A DNA stretch of 64,000 nucleotides from Pedobacter insulae (GTDB taxonomy: Bacteria; Bacteroidota; Bacteroidia; Sphingobacteriales; Sphingobacteriaceae). The DNA lies in contig NZ_FOPP01000002.1 in NCBI RefSeq assembly GCF_900113525.1, positions 248,001 through 312,000 on the forward strand. The letters are read 5' to 3'. Positions 33,156-41,615 of the stretch are shown here, one piece after another. The position numbers and the translations under genes are program-made. The number at the start of each line of letters is the position of its first letter. Position 1 is the stretch's first letter. Below the pieces are notes generated by a model, which was not told the DNA's origin, did not search any database, and worked only from the letters and a program-made list of their open reading frames with translations.

Positions 33156-34124
33156 ATGCAACAAGAACAAGAAATAGAACACGTTGAGTGCTTAATTATA
33201 GGGTCGGGTCCGGCAGGCTATACTGCTGCAATTTATGCGGCACGTGCTGATTTGAAGCCCGTAATGTATACCGGGATGGAAATGGGCGGTCAGTTAACCC
33301 AGACAACGGATGTAGACAATTTTCCTGGTTATCCTGATGGAATTATGGGCCCGGAATTAATGGAAGATTTTAGGAAACAAGCAGAGCGATTTGGCACCCA
33401 AATTCGATTTGGTTATGTAAGCTCTGTTGATTTTTCTTCACTTCCTCATAAAGTTGTAGTTGATGAAATTAAAACAATCACAGCTGATACTGTTATTATT
33501 GCGACTGGCGCAACTGCCAAATGGTTAGGATTGCCGAGTGAACAACAATACAACGGGTTTGGTGTTTCTGCATGTGCGGTGTGTGATGGGTTCTTTTTTA
33601 AAGGACAAGATGTTGCTATTGTAGGTGCTGGAGATACGGCTGCCGAAGAAGCAACTTATCTCGCCAAGCTTTGTAAAAAAGTTTATATGTTAGTGCGTAG
33701 GGATGAATTCAGAGCAAGTAAAGCTATGGTTCACCGTGTCCTTAACACACCAAATATTGAAGTTATCTACAATTCTGAAGCGGTCGAGGTTTTAGGAAAC
33801 GGGAAAAATGTAACTGGTCTTAAAGTGATAAACAATAAGACTAACAACGAGACTACGCTGGATATTGAAGGTTTCTTTGTTGCTATTGGACATAAACCAA
33901 ATACTGATATTTTCAAAGGCTGGTTAACGATGGATGATACTGGTTATTTAAAAACAATCCCTGGTACAGCTAAAACAAATATTGAAGGTGTGTTTGCCTG
34001 TGGGGATGTTCAGGATCATTATTATCGTCAGGCGGTTACGGCTGCGGGTTCGGGATGTATGGCAGCACTTGATGCAGAACGCTACTTGGCAGCAAAGACT
34101 GATGAGGTGAAAGTTTTGTTCTAG
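33156..34124 (+). CDS. trxB: Thioredoxin-disulfide reductase
   Basis: 322 residues from the ATG at 33156; the in-frame TTG upstream lies inside the -7 box and is rejected. FAD motif IIGSGPAGYTAAIYAARA, NADPH motif VGAGDTAAEEA, and redox pair Cys140/Cys143 (ACAVCDGFF). The C-terminal GVFACGDVQDHYYRQAVTAAGSG part is canonical (quoted in parts: FACGDVQD, AAGSGCMAA). It keeps thioredoxin reduced in the cytoplasm. The gene is monocistronic, with its own promoter and strong terminator. Confidence 0.97.
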   Translation: MQQEQEIEHVECLIIGSGPAGYTAAIYAARADLKPVMYTGMEMGGQLTQTTDVDNFPGYPDGIMGPELMEDFRKQAERFGTQIRFGYVSSVDFSSLPHKVVVDEIKTITADTVIIATGATAKWLGLPSEQQYNGFGVSACAVCDGFFFKGQDVAIVGAGDTAAEEATYLAKLCKKVYMLVRRDEFRASKAMVHRVLNTPNIEVIYNSEAVEVLGNGKNVTGLKVINNKTNNETTLDIEGFFVAIGHKPNTDIFKGWLTMDDTGYLKTIPGTAKTNIEGVFACGDVQDHYYRQAVTAAGSGCMAALDAERYLAAKTDEVKVLF

Positions 34125-34142
34125 TAATAGCTATAGTAATTG

Positions 34143-34177
34143 AAAAAGCTCTTTGAAATCATTCAAAGAGCTTTTTT
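34143..34177 (+). terminator. trxB terminator
   Basis: A 15-bp perfect stem (34143-34157 with 34162-34176), 4-nt loop, ending in a T-run. A-runs on the left side give some bidirectional potential. Confidence 0.9.
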
Positions 34178-34233
34178 TGTTTCCTTTTTTGGTCTTTTTT
34201 CCTTATCTTACCCTATCAAAATCCAATTTAAGA

Positions 34234-36138
34234 ATGAAGAAACCAGTATTGTTTTTGGCCGCTTTGGCTTTCACTGTTAACGTATTTGCTCAGCATGATG
34301 TGAATATGGGAATCATCCCAGCACCTTCGAGTATTGTAAAAGCGAACGGTAGTTTTATACTTGATAAAACTGTTGTGCTAGTCAGTAACGAAGTAAATAA
34401 TGCTAAAACTGCCGATTTATTGAACGCATTTATTGTGACGAAGGGTGGGTTTGCCCTGAGAGAAGCTAAGTCAGTACCAGGAGGCCAACGAGCTATAATT
34501 CTCACATCAAAGGGGGCAGAATCTCTTCCCAAAGAAGGTTATACTATTCAGATATCTACTAATCAGATCAAAGTTACTGGTTCTGGACCTGGATTGTTTT
34601 ATGCAGTACAATCGATTATGCAATTAATGCCTGAAAAGAACGCTGATAAAATTACCATTCAAGCTGCTACTATTAATGATTTTCCTCGTTTCAAATATAG
34701 GGGAACCCATCTTGATGTTGCAAGACATTTTTTTCCGGTTTCTTTTGTTAAAAAATATATTGATCTTCTTGCGTCCTATAAGATGAATAATTTTCATTGG
34801 CATTTAACTGATGATCAGGGCTGGAGAATAGAGATTAAGAAATATCCTAAATTAACCAGCATTGGAGCTAGTAGAAATGGAACAGTGATAGGCAATTATC
34901 CAGGAACTGGAGGTACAGACGACGAGGTTTACAAAGGATATTATACACAAGAAGATGTGAAGGAGATAGTTGCTTATGCGGACACTAAGTTTATCAATGT
35001 AGTGCCGGAAATCGAGATGCCAGGTCATGCTTCTGCTGCGATTGCGGCATATCCAGAATTGAGCTGTTTTCCAGATAGAGATACTTTTGTAAGTGATAAA
35101 ACTCCTTGGTCTGGGAGTAGAAAAGGTAAGCATGTACAGCAAACATGGGGCGTTTTTGATGATGTTTTTGTCCCATCAGAAAATACCTTTAAATTTTTAG
35201 AAAATGTAATTGATGAAGTAATTACTTTATTTCCATCTAAGTATATTCATATTGGTGGTGATGAATGCCCGAAGGAATATTGGAAGCAATCCCCGTTCTG
35301 CCAGCAATTTATTAAAGATAATAACCTTAAGGATGAGCATGGTTTGCAAAGTTATTTTATTCAAAGAATGGAAAAATATATTAATGGCAAAGGCAGATCT
35401 ATTATTGGATGGGATGAGATTTTAGAAGGAGGTTTGGCTCCAAATGCTACAGTTATGAGCTGGCGAGGAGAAAGTGGAGGTATTGCTGCCGCACAACAAA
35501 ATCACGATGTAATTATGACACCTGGTTCTGCAGGACTTTATTTTGACCACAAACAGTCTGCCTCTCCAGATGAACCACTTACTATCGGTGGTTTGGCCTC
35601 TTATGCCAAAGTTTATGCATATGATCCAATTCCGAAAGAATTAACTGCAGATCAACAGAAATATATTTTAGGCGTGCAAGCAAATATTTGGTCGGAATAT
35701 ATTGAAACTCCTGCTAAGGTTGAATTTATGCTTTTACCTCGTTTATATTCTCTGGCGGAAATTGCATGGACTAAACCTAGCAATAAGGACTTTAAGAATT
35801 TCTCAGAGGAACGAGTGCCTTTGCATTTAGCGCGGTTGGACCAAACCAATACAAACTACTGGGTGCCTACTGCAATCGGACAGCCTGATAAAATGCAGCA
35901 AGGCGATAATTTTACCATTGAATTGAAAACACCTATTCTAGGAGGGAAGATTTTCTATACTTTAGATAATTATCGCCCGTCGGAAAATGCTACAGCATAT
36001 GTTACAGCTATCAAGATAAACGTTCCGAAAGGTCAAAGGAAAGTATTAAAGACGATAGTTATTGCACCTAGTGGCAAAAGGAGTGTTGTTGCAGAAACTG
36101 TGTTTGATAATGGCGCACCGGAAGTAAAAACGAAATAA
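34234..36138 (+). CDS. Beta-N-acetylhexosaminidase (GH20)
   Basis: The start is taken at 34234 (MKKPVLFLAALAFTVNVFAQ, a signal peptide); a longer frame would begin inside the trxB terminator. 634 residues. N-terminal GH20b domain to about 150, then a TIM-barrel with DVARHFFPVSFVKKYID, NNFHWHLTDDQGWRIEIKKY (in parts FHWHLTDDQGW) and the catalytic Asp343-Glu344 pair in GGDE. The C-terminus has a chitobiase-like beta domain (FYTLDNYRPS). It removes terminal GlcNAc or GalNAc from glycans in the periplasm. Confidence 0.95.
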   Translation: MKKPVLFLAALAFTVNVFAQHDVNMGIIPAPSSIVKANGSFILDKTVVLVSNEVNNAKTADLLNAFIVTKGGFALREAKSVPGGQRAIILTSKGAESLPKEGYTIQISTNQIKVTGSGPGLFYAVQSIMQLMPEKNADKITIQAATINDFPRFKYRGTHLDVARHFFPVSFVKKYIDLLASYKMNNFHWHLTDDQGWRIEIKKYPKLTSIGASRNGTVIGNYPGTGGTDDEVYKGYYTQEDVKEIVAYADTKFINVVPEIEMPGHASAAIAAYPELSCFPDRDTFVSDKTPWSGSRKGKHVQQTWGVFDDVFVPSENTFKFLENVIDEVITLFPSKYIHIGGDECPKEYWKQSPFCQQFIKDNNLKDEHGLQSYFIQRMEKYINGKGRSIIGWDEILEGGLAPNATVMSWRGESGGIAAAQQNHDVIMTPGSAGLYFDHKQSASPDEPLTIGGLASYAKVYAYDPIPKELTADQQKYILGVQANIWSEYIETPAKVEFMLLPRLYSLAEIAWTKPSNKDFKNFSEERVPLHLARLDQTNTNYWVPTAIGQPDKMQQGDNFTIELKTPILGGKIFYTLDNYRPSENATAYVTAIKINVPKGQRKVLKTIVIAPSGKRSVVAETVFDNGAPEVKTK

Positions 36139-36177
36139 AATTTTTAATAAATTAACATTAGGGAATTATAATAGAAA

Positions 36178-36777
36178 ATGAAACTTTTAAGCGCTGTCAA
36201 AATTGTATTTTTGGGAATGTATGTTTTAGTTTTCGCCGCTTGTGGGAGCGATGATGCTGTTAAAACCAATAAAACAGCAGTAGTAGTGGCTAAATCTGAA
36301 AATCCATTTCCTTTTTATAGAAGCATTGAAATTAAACCTGGTTATTATTTTGAAATTGTAAGCTGGGGCAGGGGAATTGATAGTGTCGGGGGCTATTTAT
36401 TATTGATGTCTGATTCCGTTAAAAACAACTATAGATCTCTATCCATTGAACGTAAGGGGATAATTACTGATGCATGGAATATGGATTTAGATAACGACGG
36501 TAACCCTGAGTTATATATTCAATATGTAGTTAGAAAAAACGTGAATGATCTTAATGTATACGAGTTTAATTCCAACAGTTTTGAGAAAATAAGTTTTCCA
36601 GGACTAAACGCTGATCTTAAAAAGGGTTATGATGGGAATGATAAATTCTTTGTTAGAAATGGGGGGCTTTTTAGATCGGTACCCGTTACTTTGAGTAACA
36701 ATGATAAAATAGTTAAAAAGATTGAGTACAAACTTAATGATAATCGCTTTTCAACAAAAGAAGTTAAGCCTGAATAA
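36178..36777 (+). CDS. Lipoprotein of unknown function
   Basis: 199 residues with a lipobox (VLVFAAC) near residue 22. The segment WNMDLDNDGNPELYIQYV is an FG-GAP/EF-loop-like acidic motif, similar in type to the one in the secreted protein ending at 28832. No enzyme motif. It starts 39 bp after the hexosaminidase stop and may be co-transcribed. Function unknown. Confidence 0.65.
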   Translation: MKLLSAVKIVFLGMYVLVFAACGSDDAVKTNKTAVVVAKSENPFPFYRSIEIKPGYYFEIVSWGRGIDSVGGYLLLMSDSVKNNYRSLSIERKGIITDAWNMDLDNDGNPELYIQYVVRKNVNDLNVYEFNSNSFEKISFPGLNADLKKGYDGNDKFFVRNGGLFRSVPVTLSNNDKIVKKIEYKLNDNRFSTKEVKPE

Positions 36778-36785
36778 GGTCAAAG

Positions 36786-37346
36786 CTATTCTAAATACTT
36801 CATTAATTCTTTTTCAATAAGGCGATCCCATCTTTTTTGATTTATATCATCAGACCCATGCTTAGTTTCTTCATCGTATTGCTTTTGCATGGCTGTGTAA
36901 TAGGCACTAACTTTATTGGCGTTTTCTTTAATTGATTTTTTATAGTTACGAATTGTATATCGTTGAAAACGAACTTTTTGTTCTCCGTCTTTTAAAAGCA
37001 GGAAATTGATATTTACATGGCCTTGCTCATGATTAAGCAATTTCCTTTTACTTTCTGCTCCTCTGAGTTTGTTTAGTTTAACCCATGATTTATCAGGGTC
37101 TACACCTGCAAAAAAATTAAAATCGATATGGAGGTTATTTCCTCTTATGTGAGCATTATAACTGTATTGCCAACGGGTAGCAGTTAGTGCAAAATAAGGT
37201 GAATGCTCATCAGGCGATGCCAAAAAGTGCGAGTGCCAATTGATTTTTTCTGGGAGAACCTCTTGTTCTTGGGTATTAAAACCGGAAAATAAGATCGTAC
37301 CTAATAGGCTTAAAGTGACCAACACTTTTTTACAACTCCTCTTCAT
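36786..37346 (-). CDS. DUF922-type putative zinc protease
   Basis: 186 residues. An N-terminal hydrophobic stretch (VLVTLSLLGTILFSG) is probably a signal peptide. The HExxH zinc motif is present as HEQGH (His106, Glu107, His110) in KRKLLNHEQGHVNIN, typical of the DUF922 predicted secreted protease family. The WHSHFLASPDEHSPYFALTA N-terminal part also fits Bacteroidota members. Activity has not been shown for the family to my knowledge. It lies 33 bp downstream of the sigma-factor operon on the same strand. Confidence 0.7.
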   Translation of the reverse strand: MKRSCKKVLVTLSLLGTILFSGFNTQEQEVLPEKINWHSHFLASPDEHSPYFALTATRWQYSYNAHIRGNNLHIDFNFFAGVDPDKSWVKLNKLRGAESKRKLLNHEQGHVNINFLLLKDGEQKVRFQRYTIRNYKKSIKENANKVSAYYTAMQKQYDEETKHGSDDINQKRWDRLIEKELMKYLE

Positions 37347-37379
37347 AGATTTTACTCTAACGAAAGCTGTGCCAATAAA

Positions 37380-37976
37380 TTATTGTTGTTCTTTAAATTG
37401 TCCGCTAATCCGCTCAAATTTTTCTATTAATAAGGCAATTCGTTCTTTATCCTTTTTTATTACGGCTTTGCGGACTAACGTCGAACAAAATATCATCCAG
37501 CCAAAGCTCAACCCTACAAAAAGAATTTGCGCCCACAACTGTAAGTGCGTGAGTAATTCGAAAAAATAAAGAGTGGTGCCTAGTGACAACGCAACTGCAT
37601 AAAACCAGTAGAGTTGATTATAAAGGCGATGGCGATTTAATTGATAAAGTTTTAATTGTGAGATAAATTCGGAGGGATTAATGGTGAAATCACTTTTGGC
37701 AATAATGCGATAATCATTGTAGAGGATAACGGTATATACCGCAATGGCGACAACAAGAATAGTAATTCCGATATGAGTCGTTGACGATTCGAAATTGAAG
37801 AGCCATAAGCTGGCTACAATCAACAGAGAGAGTACCATACCGCCTATATTTAAGAGCGATTTCGTACGCATATTGCTTACCTCCTTTTTTGCTTGTCTAA
37901 GCATCTCATCGGAAGATATCTTAACGTCAACCGTATGCGATGCCCAAAGTGCTTCTATTTGATCAAATTCTTGCAT
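37380..37976 (-). CDS. Four-helix membrane protein, probable sigma-factor partner
   Basis: 198 residues. A cytoplasmic N-terminal stretch (FDQIEALWASHTVDVKISSD, then MLRQAKKEVSNMRTKS) precedes four membrane helices at about 43-63, 71-92, 118-140 and 148-170. Its start overlaps the ECF sigma gene by 14 bp. Anti-sigma factors often follow ECF genes in this way, but no ZAS/FecR domain was seen, so the anti-sigma role is inferred from position only. Confidence 0.6.
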   Translation of the reverse strand: MQEFDQIEALWASHTVDVKISSDEMLRQAKKEVSNMRTKSLLNIGGMVLSLLIVASLWLFNFESSTTHIGITILVVAIAVYTVILYNDYRIIAKSDFTINPSEFISQLKLYQLNRHRLYNQLYWFYAVALSLGTTLYFFELLTHLQLWAQILFVGLSFGWMIFCSTLVRKAVIKKDKERIALLIEKFERISGQFKEQQ

Positions 37977-38460
37977 GCTGATTGTATAATTCGGTTAATT
38001 TTTGTTTAATACGATGAATTTTAACCCTTAAATTTCCTTCGCTGATACCAGAGATATCTGCAATTTCATTATAAGGAAGTTCATCCAGTACCATTGTAAT
38101 GATTAAGCGATCATTTTCTTCCAATTTAGAGATGGATTTGTACAAAAGTGCAACCTGCTCATTTTTTTCAGAGAATTCTTCGATTTTATTTTCAATAATG
38201 TTCTCGGTCAGCTCATCCTTTGCCTGTCTCTTCTCTGATCGTAAATAAGTTAGGCAAGTGTTAACGGCAATGCGATAGATCCAAGTGGAAATAAGCGATT
38301 TATTTCTAAACTTATCCAGGTTTTGCCAAACTTTTAAAAATGTTTCTTGCAAAAGATCGTTTGCAGAGTCTTTATCACCAGTATACCCATAACATAAGTG
38401 AAAAATCTTCTTAGAGTTTTTATCGAATATTTCTTTAAATAAAACGTCTTTTTGGGTCAT
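37963..38460 (-). CDS. ECF-type RNA polymerase sigma factor
   Basis: 165 residues from the ATG at 38460; an in-frame GTG at 38553 would add 31 residues unlike the family. Region 2 is clear (IFHLCYGYTGDKDSANDLLQ, split here: LCYGYTGDKDSAND, LLQETFLKVWQNL, STWIYRIAVNTCL) and region 4 has LDELPYNEIADISGISEGNLRVKIHR (in parts: EIADISGISEGN, LRVKIHRIKQKL). Overlaps the membrane partner by 14 bp. Targets unknown. Confidence 0.88.
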   Translation of the reverse strand: MTQKDVLFKEIFDKNSKKIFHLCYGYTGDKDSANDLLQETFLKVWQNLDKFRNKSLISTWIYRIAVNTCLTYLRSEKRQAKDELTENIIENKIEEFSEKNEQVALLYKSISKLEENDRLIITMVLDELPYNEIADISGISEGNLRVKIHRIKQKLTELYNQHARI

Positions 38461-38537
38461 TAAGTTGTTGTCCTGTTCGTTTAGATAATATTTCACCCAG
38501 GATGTTACACCTGTATTATGCTCAAAAATAAGATTTG

Positions 38538-38568
38538 TTTGCTTACTTTGCACAAATAATTACTTTTG
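38538..38568 (+). promoter_or_regulatory. Promoter of the SDF symporter gene
   Basis: TTTG (38538-38541), 19-nt spacer, TACTTTTG (38561-38568), 19 nt before the ATG. Confidence 0.7.
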
Positions 38569-38587
38569 TATTTAACCAAATCATTTT

Positions 38588-40171
38588 ATGACAAGAAACA
38601 AACCTATGTTTATCGCAGTTTGCTGCGTTTTTTTATTAGCTGTGTTGATTAACTTACTTGGGGTTTCTCAAGTGCTTAATGGAGGGAAGGACTCGGCTGA
38701 TGCATTGATGATTTCGGATTATCTGCCACTTTATTGTTTAGGTATTGGTGGTTTGTTATTGTATTTTTTACCTAAGAAATTAATGGTTGGCGTTTTTTCG
38801 CTGTTGTTAATTTCCTTTTTATCTTATAACGCCCTTCTTTTTTTAAATGCACAGTTTGATTTTGGTCTTAATATGACTGTTGCGATAGAGCAGTTTTTCT
38901 ACGTATTAAGATGGGTATTACTAGGAATAATTGTCTTTTATGGCTTTGTTAAAAAGACGCTTACTTTTTGGATTTTGGTTTCCTTGCTGGTAGGTATTTC
39001 AATTGGGCACGATTTTCCATTCTTCGGTCAAAGTTTGCAAATATTTAGTCAGATTTTCTTAAAGTTGATTAAGGTGATTATAGCTCCGCTACTGTTTGCT
39101 ACGTTAGTTTATGGCATTGCTGGTCACTCAGATATTAAGCAAGTGGGTAGAATGGGATGGAAATCATTGTTGTATTTTGAAATTGTAACTACCATCGCGC
39201 TTTTCATTGGTCTTGCCGCCATTAACATTAGCAAGGCAGGAGTGGGTATTAAACAAGCTGATGCAGTTATTCAAGAAATACCAAAGGTTGAAGCTCAAAC
39301 AGCTAAGGAGGTTATTCTACATATTTTTCCAGATAGTATTGTCAAGTCGATGGCAGGTGGGGATGTGTTACAAATTGTCATTTTCAGTGTATTATTCGGT
39401 ATTGCATTGATTATGGTTCCTATGGCGCAGCGTAAGCCTTTATTAGGCCTTACGGAGAGTTTATCGGAAACTATGTTTAAGTTTACGAACATCGTAATGT
39501 TTTTTGCGCCGATAGGTGTTGGAGCGGCCATGGCTTATACGGTAGGTCATATGGGACTCGGGGTCCTTGTTAACTTATTTCAGCTTTTGCTTACGCTATA
39601 TGTGGCGTTAACTGTTTTTATTTTGCTGGTATTTGTTCCGGTTGCGTTAATTATCAAGCTTCCTATTCGGAAGTTTATTAAAGCAATTGCCGAACCTGTA
39701 TCGATTGCATTTGCCACTACAAGTTCGGAAGCTGCGTTGCCGCGTGCGATGGAAGCGATGGTCAGTATTGGGGTTCCGCGTAAAATCGTAGCTTTTGTAA
39801 TGCCTACTGGATATAGTTTCAATCTAGACGGTACCACACTTTATTTGGCCTTAGCTTCAATTTTTGTTGCCCAGGCGGCAAATATTGATCTTTCTATAGG
39901 ACATCAACTGATCATTGTGTTTACGTTAATGTTAACCAGCAAGGGAGTTGCTGGAGTGCCTAGAGCGTCCCTTGTAATATTACTAGGTACAGCGGCGTCA
40001 TTTGGACTACCAACGTGGCCAATTTTTATCATTTTAGGAATTGATGAACTGATGGATATGGCAAGAACCTCAGTGAACGTTATCGGTAACTGCTTGGCTT
40101 CTGTGGTGATTGCCAAATGGGAAGGTGAATTTGATCCAAATAGTGAAGAAACAGCGGAAATTAATATATGA
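38588..40171 (+). CDS. Dicarboxylate/amino acid:cation symporter (SDF family) with extra N-terminal helices
   Basis: 527 residues, about 100 longer than typical GltP/DctA proteins. The core (from about residue 120) has family motifs: FIKLIKVIIAPLLFATLVYG-like segment (IAPLLFATLVYGIAGH), serine-rich loop FATTSSEAALPRAMEAM, and PTGYSFNLDGTTLYLALA. The extension adds about three membrane helices before the core. It imports glutamate, aspartate or C4-dicarboxylates with Na+ or H+ across the inner membrane. The next small gene overlaps by 4 bp. Confidence 0.88.
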   Translation: MTRNKPMFIAVCCVFLLAVLINLLGVSQVLNGGKDSADALMISDYLPLYCLGIGGLLLYFLPKKLMVGVFSLLLISFLSYNALLFLNAQFDFGLNMTVAIEQFFYVLRWVLLGIIVFYGFVKKTLTFWILVSLLVGISIGHDFPFFGQSLQIFSQIFLKLIKVIIAPLLFATLVYGIAGHSDIKQVGRMGWKSLLYFEIVTTIALFIGLAAINISKAGVGIKQADAVIQEIPKVEAQTAKEVILHIFPDSIVKSMAGGDVLQIVIFSVLFGIALIMVPMAQRKPLLGLTESLSETMFKFTNIVMFFAPIGVGAAMAYTVGHMGLGVLVNLFQLLLTLYVALTVFILLVFVPVALIIKLPIRKFIKAIAEPVSIAFATTSSEAALPRAMEAMVSIGVPRKIVAFVMPTGYSFNLDGTTLYLALASIFVAQAANIDLSIGHQLIIVFTLMLTSKGVAGVPRASLVILLGTAASFGLPTWPIFIILGIDELMDMARTSVNVIGNCLASVVIAKWEGEFDPNSEETAEINI

Positions 40172-40680
40172 GTTCAAGAGGTAAAGAGATATTTTTAATT
40201 TTAACAGTAGTAATTCCATTTTTAATTTATTGCATCGTTTACTATCAGGAAAAGTTTAGGTATGCCAATTTTAAGGCTAAAGATTTCGTGTCTTTTGAAT
40301 ATAAATGGGGAGTCGAACCTGATTTAGAGAATAGTTATAATTCATTAACAGGGGAATTCAAATATCATAATGACAGAGATTCATTAATTATAACAAATGT
40401 AAAGCTATCGAATGCTGACTTCAAAAATCTTGATAGTATTGCCGATGTCCAAGGGTTTTGGAATTTACCTTCTGTACTAGCAAATGTTGAGGCTGATCTG
40501 AACAATCGGAAGATTTTACGTTATGATATGAAGTTTGTTTATAAAGATGCCACAAAATCTGTTCTTTTTTTAAGCAATTATGATCGAAACGACAGAATGA
40601 GAAGTGCTGCGGCGCAAATGCAAAAGGTGATTGAACAACTTATTATCGATACTGAACAAAAACGTCAATTGGCCAATTAA
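40168..40680 (+). CDS. Single-span membrane protein of unknown function, copy 1
   Basis: 170 residues. One N-terminal helix (EIFLILTVVIPFLIYCIVYY), then a beta-rich extracytoplasmic domain. The motif FEYKWGVEPDLENSYNSLTG and YHNDRDSLI is shared with the next gene (FTFKWGTSSNLENAY, YLNNRDSLI), so they are tandem paralogues. It overlaps the symporter stop by 4 bp and is probably translated with it. Family not recognised. Confidence 0.65.
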   Translation: MSSRGKEIFLILTVVIPFLIYCIVYYQEKFRYANFKAKDFVSFEYKWGVEPDLENSYNSLTGEFKYHNDRDSLIITNVKLSNADFKNLDSIADVQGFWNLPSVLANVEADLNNRKILRYDMKFVYKDATKSVLFLSNYDRNDRMRSAAAQMQKVIEQLIIDTEQKRQLAN

Positions 40681-40689
40681 ATAACGGTT

Positions 40690-41187
40690 ATGACTTTCAA
40701 AATTAAACAGAATTTATCGCTGGTTGCAACATTTGCTATAATTGTAAGTGCCGTTATTGTAAGTTATTATTTCATCAGTCTCAAAAAAGCGCCTTATACC
40801 GTCGCTAGCTTCAAATCTTTCACTTTTAAATGGGGGACTAGTAGCAATTTAGAAAATGCATACCTTTCAAGTGATGGGAGCTATCATTATCTGAACAATA
40901 GAGACTCCCTTATTGAAACCCGCGTTAAATTGCGTACAAACGATATTATTTTTATTCATAACAAGATCAATGAGCTCGGTTTATGGGAGCTTCCCAATAT
41001 TGTTGGAAAACCCAATTCAAAGGGTAATTCGCCAGTTTATGAACTACAATTTAACTACGAACAAAAGTCTAAAAAAATTACCATATATAGTGATTTTGAT
41101 CAAGATCCTCAGTTGCTTGATTCTGCTATGAGAATTGTTGAATTAATACAACAAACTATAAATGAGGCTGAAACAAGGTATCATTAA
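40690..41187 (+). CDS. Single-span membrane protein of unknown function, copy 2
   Basis: 165 residues, paralogue of the preceding gene with the same layout: N-terminal helix (LVATFAIIVSAVIVSYYFI) and an extracytoplasmic domain carrying FKWG and NNRDSLIETRVKL. Spacing of 9 bp from copy 1 places it in the same operon as the symporter. Function unknown. Confidence 0.65.
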   Translation: MTFKIKQNLSLVATFAIIVSAVIVSYYFISLKKAPYTVASFKSFTFKWGTSSNLENAYLSSDGSYHYLNNRDSLIETRVKLRTNDIIFIHNKINELGLWELPNIVGKPNSKGNSPVYELQFNYEQKSKKITIYSDFDQDPQLLDSAMRIVELIQQTINEAETRYH

Positions 41188-41197
41188 GTATAAAATA

Positions 41198-41244
41198 TTT
41201 GCTAAATCAACGTTTAAGTCGTAACTTTACGATTGAATCGTAAA
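41198..41244 (+). promoter_or_regulatory. BlaI-operon promoter with overlapping operator (site 1)
   Basis: TTTG (41198-41201), 20-nt spacer, TAACTTTA (41222-41229) as -7. The operator CGTA-N4-TACG-N7-CGTA spans 41220-41242 and covers the -7 box and likely start site. Its core, TACGAT-TGA-ATCGTA (41228-41242), is a perfect palindrome, extendable to 8-bp arms. The ATG follows at 41246. The same 23-bp element occurs at 46844 and 48868, so autoregulation by the encoded BlaI protein is the natural reading. Confidence 0.75.
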
Positions 41245-41245
41245 T

Positions 41246-41608
41246 ATGGAAAAATTAACAATACAGGAGGAAGAAGCAATGCTTGCTGTTTGGCAGGTAG
41301 GTAAGGGTTTTATTAAGGATTTTATGGATGTTATGCCAGATCCTGCACCTCCATATACTACTTTAGCCTCTACCATTAAAAATTTAGAGCGTAAGGGCTT
41401 TCTTAAAAGTGAGAAATTTGCTAATGCCTATCGATATAGTGCTAAGGTAAAAGAAAGTGACTACAAAAAGCGTTTCATGACTGGTTTTGTGGATAATTAT
41501 TTTCAAAGTTCCTACAAAGAACTCGTTGCTTTTTTTGCGAAGGATAAAAAAATAAGCGCAGAGGAATTGAAGGAAATTATCGATTTGATCGAAAGTCCAG
41601 ATAAATAG
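41246..41608 (+). CDS. BlaI/MecI/CopY-family transcriptional repressor
   Basis: 120 residues. Winged-helix at 1-75: LTIQEEEAMLAVWQVGKGF, then PAPPYTTLASTIKNLERKGF, which matches the recognition helix pattern of BlaI/MecI; the C-terminal helices (KKRFMTGFVDNYFQSSYKEL) form the dimer region. BlaI proteins repress and are inactivated by proteolysis triggered by a BlaR1-type M56 protein, encoded here 7 bp downstream. Candidate operators are the three related palindromes in this window. Confidence 0.92.
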   Translation: MEKLTIQEEEAMLAVWQVGKGFIKDFMDVMPDPAPPYTTLASTIKNLERKGFLKSEKFANAYRYSAKVKESDYKKRFMTGFVDNYFQSSYKELVAFFAKDKKISAEELKEIIDLIESPDK

Positions 41609-41615
41609 TATAGTT

